A stretch of 64,000 nt of DNA, from assembly GCF_000382245.1 (NCBI RefSeq), contig NZ_KB907864.1:132424-196423 (forward strand), written 5' to 3'. Both the position numbers and the translations under genes were made by a program. The stretch is from Kushneria aurantia DSM 21353. Its GTDB lineage: Bacteria > Pseudomonadota > Gammaproteobacteria > Pseudomonadales > Halomonadaceae. Position 1 is the stretch's first letter. Each line of letters starts with the position of its first letter. Positions 37,418 to 44,502 of this stretch are shown here, in pieces. Under the pieces are notes generated by a model. That model worked only from the letters and a program-made list of their open reading frames with translations, had not been told where the DNA came from and searched no databases.

Positions 37418-38547
37418 TGCTGGCCTCGTTGCTGGGTAATCCGGCCGTCATGATCATGACCGTAGGCGCGCTGGTAGGTATCGCCGCGACCCTGGTGGGT
37501 ACCTTTCTGGTGCTGCGCGGCACCAGCATGCTGTCCGATGCGATCAGCCATTCGATCGTCTTCGGTATCGTCATCGTCTGGCTGTTGACGCATCAGCAGA
37601 GCGGCCCGGTGCAGATCGTCGGCGCCGCCCTGACCGGCATTTTGACGGTCTTTCTCACCGAATTGCTGGTCAACTCGAAAAGGGTCAAGCAGGACGCCGC
37701 CATCGGCCTGGTTTTTCCGCTGCTGTTCTCGATCGGCGTGCTGCTGCTCAATCTCTACGCCGGCAACGTTCACATCGATACCCACACCGTGCTGCTCGGC
37801 GAGATCGGCTTCGTGTGGCTGGATACCGTCACCCTGGGCGGTTACGAGGTGCCGCAGTCGCTGCTGTCGATGGGCGCCATGACGCTGCTCAACGCGCTCT
37901 TCGTGGGGCTTTTGTTCAAGGAGCTCAAGCTGGCTACCTTCGATGCGGCGCTGGCCAGGGCGCTGGGCTTTGCTCCCGGGGTGCTGTTCTATGCGCTACT
38001 GCTGCTGACCAGCGGCACCGCCGTGGCGGCCTTCGATGCGGTGGGCGCGGTGCTGTTCGTTGCCTTCGTCATCGTCATTCCATCCACCGCCTATTTGCTC
38101 ACCGATCGCCTGGCGCTGATGCTGGCGATTGGCGTGGCGGTATCGATCGCCTCCAGCATCTGCGGCTACGGCCTGGCCGTCAGGCTGGATGTGTCGATCG
38201 GTGGCATGATGGCGGCCATGACCGGCGTCTTCCTGCTGCTCGCCTTTCTATTTGGCCCGCGCTACGGGCTGGTGGCCCAGGCGCGCGAGCGCCGCCGTCA
38301 GCGCCACCTCAACGAGAGCCGCAACCTGGCGGTGCACCTTTACAATCACGAGGGCGAGCCCGAGCAGGGTGAGGAGAACGTCGCCCGGGCACTGCGCGAG
38401 CACCTGCTGTGGAGCCATGAGCGTTCCCGGCGGGCGATACTGCAGGCGCTGGATGCTGGCCATATCCAGCGCCAGGGTGAACTGTTGCAGCTTACCGCCA
38501 CCGGGCGCGAGGTGGCGCGCGAGATTCTGGAGCCGGGGCGGCGTTGA
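37417..38547 (+). CDS. Second metal ABC transporter permease with winged-helix-like tail
   Basis: 376 aa. It is a paralogue of the preceding permease, with the same LSDAISHSIVFG motif and about eight membrane helices up to residue 285. The tail (ENVARALREHLLWSHERS, RAILQALDAGHIQRQG, LLQLTATGREVAREIL) again looks like a helix-turn-helix with wing. The ATG overlaps the stop of the first permease by one base. Two different permeases suggest a heterodimeric channel as in SitCD or TroCD. Confidence 0.85.
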   Translation: MLASLLGNPAVMIMTVGALVGIAATLVGTFLVLRGTSMLSDAISHSIVFGIVIVWLLTHQQSGPVQIVGAALTGILTVFLTELLVNSKRVKQDAAIGLVFPLLFSIGVLLLNLYAGNVHIDTHTVLLGEIGFVWLDTVTLGGYEVPQSLLSMGAMTLLNALFVGLLFKELKLATFDAALARALGFAPGVLFYALLLLTSGTAVAAFDAVGAVLFVAFVIVIPSTAYLLTDRLALMLAIGVAVSIASSICGYGLAVRLDVSIGGMMAAMTGVFLLLAFLFGPRYGLVAQARERRRQRHLNESRNLAVHLYNHEGEPEQGEENVARALREHLLWSHERSRRAILQALDAGHIQRQGELLQLTATGREVAREILEPGRR

Positions 38548-38606
38548 ACGGCGCCGGTGAATGCCGGCCGGTTACACTATAGAGTCGAGCATTCGGAGGA
38601 ACGACC

Positions 38607-39587
38607 ATGTTGTTTCGCTTTCTCTCCAGCGGGCGTGATTTCGACTCGCTTACAGAAAAGGAAATGCTGGCGCTTGCGATCTCCTCGGAGGAGGAGGACA
38701 GCCGCATCTACGCCGCCTACGCGGACCGTCTGCGTGATGATTTTCCCGCTTCTGCCGCCATGTTCGAGGGCATGGCGGCGGAGGAGGACGAGCATCGGCG
38801 CCTGTTGATCGACCGCTATGCCGCACGTTTTGGCAACCTGATAGTGCCCGTTCGGCGTGAGCATGTGCGTGGTTTCATCACGCGCAGGCCGGTGTGGTTG
38901 ATGGCCGAGCTCAATCTTGACAGGGTGCGCGCCCAGGCGTGGGAAATGGAGCACGATGCGTCGCGCTTTTACGCCCACGCCGCGGAGCGCAGCGAGGATG
39001 CCGATACGCGGCGTCTGCTGGGCGACCTGGCCCGTGCCGAGCGTGACCACGAAAAGCGCGCCGAACGGCTCGAGGGGGCCATGCTCGGTGAAGGCGCGCG
39101 CGCCAGTGAAAGTGAAACCGCGAAGCGTAACTTCGTTCTCACCTATGTGCAGCCCGGCCTGGCCGGCCTGATGGACGGCTCGGTGTCGACGCTGGCGCCC
39201 ATCTTTGCCGCCGCCTTTGCCACCGGCGATACCTGGGCCACCCTGCAGGTCGGTCTGGCGGCGTCAGTCGGCGCCGGTATCTCGATGGGCTTTACCGAAG
39301 CCGCTTCCGACGATGGCAAGTTGACCGGTCGCGGCTCGCCGGTCAAGCGTGGTTTCGCCTCCGGCATCATGACTACCCTTGGAGGACTGGGGCACGCGCT
39401 GCCCTATCTGATTCCACACTTTCAGACGGCGACGACGCTTGCCATTGTGCTGGTCTTCATCGAGCTGTGGGTGATCGCCTGGATTCAGAAGCGCTTCATG
39501 GAGACCCCCTTCTGGCGTGCCGCCGCCCAGGTGGTGCTGGGCGGTGGTCTGGTGTTTGCCGCCGGCGTTCTGATCGGCAGCCTGTAG
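38607..39587 (+). CDS. mbfA: Membrane-bound ferritin / iron exporter MbfA
   Basis: 326 aa. The N-terminal erythrin/rubrerythrin-like four-helix domain (residues 1-155) has repeated diiron motifs: SSEEEDSRIY, AEEDEHRRLL, EMEHDASRFY and ERDHEKRAE. The C-terminal VIT1/CCC1-like membrane domain (about 170-326) includes GLMDGSVSTLAPIF and GISMGFTEAASDDG. In rhizobia MbfA exports iron and protects from iron and peroxide stress. It lies 59 bp after the Mn-type importer and starts after GGAGG, so manganese uptake and iron efflux may be co-expressed. Confidence 0.92.
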   Translation: MLFRFLSSGRDFDSLTEKEMLALAISSEEEDSRIYAAYADRLRDDFPASAAMFEGMAAEEDEHRRLLIDRYAARFGNLIVPVRREHVRGFITRRPVWLMAELNLDRVRAQAWEMEHDASRFYAHAAERSEDADTRRLLGDLARAERDHEKRAERLEGAMLGEGARASESETAKRNFVLTYVQPGLAGLMDGSVSTLAPIFAAAFATGDTWATLQVGLAASVGAGISMGFTEAASDDGKLTGRGSPVKRGFASGIMTTLGGLGHALPYLIPHFQTATTLAIVLVFIELWVIAWIQKRFMETPFWRAAAQVVLGGGLVFAAGVLIGSL

Positions 39588-39744
39588 CCCACGTCGGCCG
39601 CTGGGCCTGCTCGGTCATGGGCGACGCTGAGCCTGTCCGGAGGGCTTCAGGTTGCGCCGAATGCGGTAGTGTGTGACGGTTCAATGACAGTAACACTACT
39701 GTCCGGGGCGGCAATACCTGCCTCGATGACGCCGGGAAAACCGC

Positions 39745-40587
39745 ATGACCACCCCCGTTTTTCTTGCCGTACTGGCCGCTGCACTGATGCATGCCAGCTG
39801 GAATGCGCTGGTCAAGGTCGGGCTCGACCGCCTGCTGAGCATCACACTGATCCAGACCGCCTGCGGTCTTATTGCGCTGGCCGGCGTGGCCTTCGTGGCG
39901 CTGCCGGGGCCAGCGGCCTGGCCCTGGCTGGGAGTCTCTACCCTGCTGCATGTGGGCTATAACGTCTTTCTGGTGCGTGCCTACCGCAGCGGTGACCTGG
40001 GCCAGGTCTATCCCATCGCGCGGGGCTGTGCGCCGCTGCTGGTCACGCTGGCAGGGCTTTTCTTCCTGAGCGAGCAGCCCTCGCTGCCGGGCTATGCCGG
40101 TATTGCGCTGCTGGTGCTGGGTATTCTGGCCATGGCGTTTCGCGGTGGGCGCCACCAGCGCCTGCCAGCGGCGGCGCTGCGCGATGCGTTGATCACCTCG
40201 GCCTTTATTGCCGGCTATACCCTTGCCGATGGAAGCGGTGCGCGCGCCAATCATGATGCCGTCAGCTATGTGGTGTGGCTCTTTCTGCTCGACGGCAGCG
40301 CCATGTTGCTGGTGCTGATCGTCATGCGCGGCGTACGGGTGTTGCCGCAACTGGGTGCGCACTGGCGAGTGGGGCTGATGGGCGGAGCGCTGTCGATCAG
40401 CGCCTACGGCATCACCATCTGGGCCATGACCCAGGCGCCGCTCGCGCTGGTTGCCGCGCTGCGCGAGACCAGCGTGCTGTTTGCCATCGCTATCGGCACG
40501 CTGTGGCTGGGTGAGCCGCTGCGTCGCGCACGGCTGCTGGCCGGAGGCCTGATTCTGGCTGGCGTGGTGCTGAGCCACTGGGGCTGA
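39745..40587 (+). CDS. EamA/DMT-family transporter
   Basis: 280 aa with ten predicted membrane helices in two homologous halves. Typical EamA segments include ALMHASWNALVKVGLD at the start and ALRETSVLFAIAIGTLWLGEP near the end. The substrate (amino acid or metabolite efflux) is unknown. It is convergent with the ParA gene, 8 bp apart. Confidence 0.85.
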   Translation: MTTPVFLAVLAAALMHASWNALVKVGLDRLLSITLIQTACGLIALAGVAFVALPGPAAWPWLGVSTLLHVGYNVFLVRAYRSGDLGQVYPIARGCAPLLVTLAGLFFLSEQPSLPGYAGIALLVLGILAMAFRGGRHQRLPAAALRDALITSAFIAGYTLADGSGARANHDAVSYVVWLFLLDGSAMLLVLIVMRGVRVLPQLGAHWRVGLMGGALSISAYGITIWAMTQAPLALVAALRETSVLFAIAIGTLWLGEPLRRARLLAGGLILAGVVLSHWG

Positions 40588-40595
40588 ACGGGGTT

Positions 40596-41330
40596 TTACA
40601 GCCGCCGTTCGATCTCCTCCCACAGTTCCCGGTAGGCGTGCGCCGCGGCGCTGCGTGGTGCGAAGCTCGACAGCGGCGCCTGCTCGACGCCCATACGTTC
40701 GACCACGCTGGCGTTGGGGATAATGCTGGAGAGCTGTGCCGGCCACTGTTGCCGAAAGTCCTCGATGGTCTGCATGTGCATCTTGCGGCGCTTGTCGACG
40801 AGGGTGAAAAAGGGCCACACCGGCGTGGCGATATCCTCCCGGTCGAGGTGGTTCTGCAGCTGCTCGAGGGTGCGCAGCGACAGGGTGGTGGGTACCACCG
40901 GCACCAGCAGCACATCGACGCTGGAGAACACCTGGCCGGAGAGGGTGCTGATGCTGGGCGGGCAGTCGAGAATGACCAGATCATAGTCCTCGAACAGCGG
41001 TTTGAGCACCTTGCGCAGGCGGCTTGATTTTCTGCCCTCGAGCAGCTGGTCGAGCTCACGGGATTCGAAGCTGGCCGGCAGCAGGTCGAGGTTGTCCAGC
41101 GGCGTATCGCGCACGGCCTTGTTCAGCGCCGCCTTGCCCTTGACCAGCTTCTCCACGCCGCCGCCGCGCACTCGGGGCTTGTTGCGCAGATAGAAGGTGG
41201 TCGCCGCCTGGGGGTCCAGATCCCACAGCAGGACACGATGCCCGGCAAGGCTCGCCCGGGCTGCCAGATTGACCGCCGAGGCGGTCTTGCCCACGCCGCC
41301 CTTGATGCTGTACACCGCCACCATCTGCAT
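40596..41330 (-). CDS. Orphan ParA/MinD-family ATPase
   Basis: 244 aa from the ATG at 41330, with AAGGAG 9-14 bases upstream. The deviant Walker A is KGGVGKTA, switch I has LWDLDPQAAT, and switch II VILDCPPS. There is no ParB or parS nearby and no membrane-targeting helix. Such orphan ParA proteins often position cytoplasmic cargo on the nucleoid. It is divergent from the alpha/beta-hydrolase gene with a 119-bp shared promoter region, a hint that the two could work together. Confidence 0.88.
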   Translation of the reverse strand: MQMVAVYSIKGGVGKTASAVNLAARASLAGHRVLLWDLDPQAATTFYLRNKPRVRGGGVEKLVKGKAALNKAVRDTPLDNLDLLPASFESRELDQLLEGRKSSRLRKVLKPLFEDYDLVILDCPPSISTLSGQVFSSVDVLLVPVVPTTLSLRTLEQLQNHLDREDIATPVWPFFTLVDKRRKMHMQTIEDFRQQWPAQLSSIIPNASVVERMGVEQAPLSSFAPRSAAAHAYRELWEEIERRL

Positions 41331-41449
41331 ACTGTCTGCTCCTTTCTGTCGCAATCAGGCCGGAATGTTTTAATGTTCGAGACTGCTTATCCTGGCAGAG
41401 ATTGTCACCCTGTCGCGCCGCCCCGATTGTCCAACCGGAGTATTGCACT

Positions 41450-42334
41450 ATGAGTAACGCTGAGCATCAGAGCGAGCAGATCCTGCACTGGGAGTGGGGC
41501 GGACGCAGCGTCGAGGTCGGGGTAACGCGCCGCGGCGAGGGGCCGCAGGTGCTGCTGCTGCCGGCGTTGTCGACCATCTCCACGCGTCACGAAATGGACG
41601 GCCTGCAGGAGAAGCTGGCAGCGCGCTTTGCTACGATTTCGGTGGACTGGCCGGGCTATGGTGACCGCCCACGCCCCTTCCTGGAGCCCAACCCGAAGAT
41701 GCTGGCCGACTTCGTCGGCTGGCTGCTCGATGAAGTGGTGTTTCTGCCCGAGATGATCGTCGCCGCCGGCCACGGTGCGGGGACGGTGCTGCGCCACCTG
41801 CAGGCGCACCCGGAAGCCGCCGACCGGCTGGTGCTGATCGCGCCGACCTGGCGCGGGCCGCTACCCACCATGACGGGAGAGCGCAAGCCCTGGTTCGGCC
41901 ATCTGCGCAGCTGGTTCGACCGCCCCGTTGCCGGGGCAGTGCTCTACCGGCTCAACGTCAGCCGCTGGTTCATCCGCCGCATGGCCGGTGAGCACGTTTA
42001 CGAAACCCCCAACTGGCTCTCCGGTGAGCGGCTGGCGGCCAAGCAGCGGGTAGCGCGCACGCCCGGCGCGCGCCACGGCTCGATCCGTTTCGTGACCGGT
42101 GAGGTGGACCCCTTTGAAACCCGTGAGGCGTTCGTCGCGGCGCTGGAAAAATCCAGCGCGCGGGCGCTGGTGGTCATCACCGAGTCAATGCCGCCGCGTT
42201 CGCGCGCCGAAATGAAAGCGCTGTCGCCGCTTGCCGACGTGGATACGGCGTCGTTACCCCATGGCCGACTGTCGGTACACGAAGAGCACCCCGACGATGT
42301 GGCTCATGCCATTTTTGACTGGCTGGATCGATAA
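41450..42334 (+). CDS. Alpha/beta-hydrolase fold protein lacking the nucleophile serine
   Basis: 294 aa from the ATG at 41450, with CCGGAG upstream. The fold is clear (VLLLPALSTIS, VDWPGYGDRPRP, VLIAPTWRGPLP). The nucleophile elbow, normally GxSxG, reads GHGAG at residues 107-111, so the serine is replaced by glycine. The C-terminal Asp/His region (TGEVDPFE; HEEHPDDVAHAI) is still present. It may bind rather than hydrolyse its ligand. Confidence 0.8.
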   Translation: MSNAEHQSEQILHWEWGGRSVEVGVTRRGEGPQVLLLPALSTISTRHEMDGLQEKLAARFATISVDWPGYGDRPRPFLEPNPKMLADFVGWLLDEVVFLPEMIVAAGHGAGTVLRHLQAHPEAADRLVLIAPTWRGPLPTMTGERKPWFGHLRSWFDRPVAGAVLYRLNVSRWFIRRMAGEHVYETPNWLSGERLAAKQRVARTPGARHGSIRFVTGEVDPFETREAFVAALEKSSARALVVITESMPPRSRAEMKALSPLADVDTASLPHGRLSVHEEHPDDVAHAIFDWLDR

Positions 42335-42617
42335 CCGGCGGCGTTGTCAAGGCGCCCCGGTCGTTTCACGCCACCAGCGCAGCGGCAACAGCAGGGGGTT
42401 ATTGCGCTTTGGCGCCAGCATCATTTTTCGCTATGAACAAAGGGGCGTATACCATAAAAAAATCATCGCCGGGTCGAAGCCGGTAAAGTCCCGGGTGGAT
42501 CGGTCAGCGCTTATTTACCCCCTCTGACAAGGCCCCGAAGATCGGGGTATGCTCTATTCACGGTCCATCCGAAAGAACGTGATCGATAGCGGCAACCTTA
42601 TGATTTCAGGGGGTTAT

Positions 42618-42995
42618 ATGTTGATCGGGGATGTGCATTTAAAGCGTGTCTATCAGGGCAGTTCGGACCACGACGGGGCGCGCTGGCTGGTCGACCCGGT
42701 ATGGCCGCGGGGCAAGCGCGAGGAGGATCTGGCGCTGGAGAAATGGTATCGCGCGGTGTCTCCTTCGTCGCGGCTGCGGCGTGCCTGGCGCGGCGGCGAG
42801 ATCGACCAGGCGACCTTCGAGCGGCGCTATCGTCAGGAGCTGACCGCCGGGGATATTGAGCCGCTGCTGGCGCGGGCACGACAGCAGCGGCTGACGTTGA
42901 TCAGCGCCGAGCGCAATCTGAACGAGAGCCACCTGCCGATCCTGCGCGAGGTGATTCTTGAAGCGCTGCGGGAGAGCGACGCCCTCGAAGCCTGA
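42618..42995 (+). CDS. DUF488 family protein
   Basis: 125 aa from the ATG at 42618, chosen for the AGGGGG just upstream; an in-frame ATG at 42600 is the alternative. It shows the DUF488 features VDPVWPRG, KWYRAVSPSSRLR, the FERRYRQEL helix and TLISAERNLNESHL, where many family members have a cysteine instead of the final variable residues. The function is unknown; the family is often near oxidative-stress genes. The 283-bp upstream gap holds no recognisable feature. Confidence 0.8.
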   Translation: MLIGDVHLKRVYQGSSDHDGARWLVDPVWPRGKREEDLALEKWYRAVSPSSRLRRAWRGGEIDQATFERRYRQELTAGDIEPLLARARQQRLTLISAERNLNESHLPILREVILEALRESDALEA

Positions 42996-43745
42996 TCAGG
43001 ATGGGGCGCCCCGGCCGCAGCAGTCGACGCTGCCGGCGGCGCGCTCCAGCGCCGGCCGGTCGAGTATCTCCAGCCGGCGACCGCGTACGGCTATCAGCTG
43101 CTGTTCCTGAAAGCGGCTCAGTACGCGGCTGACGGTTTCGATCGCCAACCCCAGCCAGGTGGCGATATCGCGGCGCGGCATGGGCAGGCGCACGGCGTCG
43201 CGGTTGTCGCCGGCGCGATCAAGGCGCAGCGTCAGCTCCAGCAGGAAGTGGGCGAGACGCTCGTCGGCGCTGCGGCCGGTGAGCAGGCGCATCAGCCGTC
43301 GGTCGCCGGCGATCTCGCGACTCATGCCGCGATAGAGCTGTCGGCGCAACGCCGGCAGGTGCGCGGCCAGTTCTTCGAGGCGTTCGAAGGGAATCTCGCA
43401 GACGGCAGCACGCTCCATGGCACTGATCATCCCCGCCCATACGCCGCTGTCGATACTGTCCATGCCGATCAACTCGCCGGGCAGATAGAAGCCGCTGATC
43501 TGTGCGTTGCCCTCGGCATCGACCGCCGTCTGCTTGAGACTGCCGCTGCGCACGGCGTAGACGTATTCGAAGCTGTCGCCCTGTTGCTGCAGCGTCTCGC
43601 CGGCGGCCAGTGATGCACGGCGGCGTACGATATTATCAAAGCGCTCGATGTCGCCGGGCGACAGCGCCAGTGGCAGGCACAGCGAACTCAGCGAGCAGTT
43701 CCGGCAGTGCGGCGAGAGATGCAGGGTATGGGCTGATGGTGCCAT
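42996..43745 (-). CDS. fnr: FNR/Anr-type oxygen-sensing transcriptional regulator
   Basis: 249 aa, Crp/Fnr family. Cys14, Cys17 and Cys23 (CRNCSLSSLC) plus Cys116 match the four ligands of the FNR [4Fe-4S] cluster. The cyclic-nucleotide-like fold follows and the recognition helix lies in RRDIATWLGLAIETVSRVLSRF, with the Glu-x3-Arg contact pattern of FNR. It activates anaerobic genes when the cluster is intact. The C-terminus adds a CCGRG tail. Confidence 0.93.
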   Translation of the reverse strand: MAPSAHTLHLSPHCRNCSLSSLCLPLALSPGDIERFDNIVRRRASLAAGETLQQQGDSFEYVYAVRSGSLKQTAVDAEGNAQISGFYLPGELIGMDSIDSGVWAGMISAMERAAVCEIPFERLEELAAHLPALRRQLYRGMSREIAGDRRLMRLLTGRSADERLAHFLLELTLRLDRAGDNRDAVRLPMPRRDIATWLGLAIETVSRVLSRFQEQQLIAVRGRRLEILDRPALERAAGSVDCCGRGAPS

Positions 43746-43925
43746 GAGCGGTGTGTCCCGTACGCACAGGGCGCGCGCAAGCAGCGCCGTTCAGGTTGAC
43801 GGTAACAGCCATGGTAAGGGAGGCGGGGTGGTGTTGCCAGTGCCATAAAAGACACACGCCAACGAGACTGCCCGTAGAGAGGGCAGCCGTGGGGCAGGGG
43901 CTTGCAGCGGTGCTGTCGGCGCTGC

Positions 43926-44351
43926 TCAGCCCTTCTGCCGGGTGTCCATGTGGCGCGCCACACGCGACATGGTGCCGGTCAGTTCGATGGCCAGCGTCAG
44001 GTCGGCCAGTTCGCGGGGCGAAAAGGTGGTGATGGCCAGCTTGCGCGTGCCGCTGTCTACGGGACGGAAGTGAGTGAAGGACTCGCACCAGGCCAGGGCG
44101 GCGCGCTCGCGAGCGCTGAAGCGGTCGGAATCCGCCCAGCGCGCCAGTTCGCGCAGTTTGTCGGCGTCGATGCCCAGTGCTTCGGCTTCACTGACGCGCA
44201 GGTTTTCGCAGTTGTCGCAGCCGCCGTTGATCTGCGAGGCGCGCAGTTCCGCCAGGCAGCGGATCGAGGGGTCGAGCGAGCAGCGGCGCACGGCGCGAGT
44301 GTTGTGATAGATATCGGTCGCGTCGATTCGTCGGGATCGTTCGGCGGACAT
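43926..44351 (-). CDS. AhpD-like / carboxymuconolactone decarboxylase family protein
   Basis: 141 aa from the ATG at 44351, with GAGG 10-13 bases upstream. The CxxC redox pair is in GGCDNCENLR, in the usual helix, and RSRRIDATDIYHN opens the fold. LAWCESFTHF and the C-terminal LTLAIELTGTMSRVARHM complete the AhpD-like unit. It is a probable alkylhydroperoxidase-like thiol protein of the cytosol. It is upstream of fnr on the same strand, separated by 180 bp. Confidence 0.8.
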   Translation of the reverse strand: MSAERSRRIDATDIYHNTRAVRRCSLDPSIRCLAELRASQINGGCDNCENLRVSEAEALGIDADKLRELARWADSDRFSARERAALAWCESFTHFRPVDSGTRKLAITTFSPRELADLTLAIELTGTMSRVARHMDTRQKG

Positions 44352-44464
44352 GACAGCACCTCGAAAAATAAATAGTAGGAATCTGGTCCCATTTAACGCC
44401 GCTGGCGGGGAGAATTCCACAGCCGGGCTTTACAATGTTGAATGGGGTTTAAAATCTATTCTCT

Positions 44465-44496
44465 CCGCGCGCCATACCGTCGGATATGGCGCGCGG
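44465..44496 (-). terminator. 12-bp hairpin after the TRAP permease gene
   Basis: A perfect stem CCGCGCGCCATA / TATGGCGCGCGG with an 8-base loop lies 7 bp beyond the permease stop. A T-rich stretch begins some 10 bp later rather than immediately, so it is a probable but not classical terminator. Confidence 0.55.
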
Positions 44497-44502
44497 CGTC
44501 TT

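Noticed and set aside
36305-38547. Reading the permease tails as separate downstream regulator genes
   Set aside because: They continue in frame with the membrane domains without stop or internal start plus ribosome site, so they are part of the permeases.
42335-42617. Possible small gene or RNA in the gap before the DUF488 gene
   Set aside because: Short frames exist but none has a ribosome site or a recognisable sequence, and no stable RNA fold was evident by eye. I see nothing supportable here.
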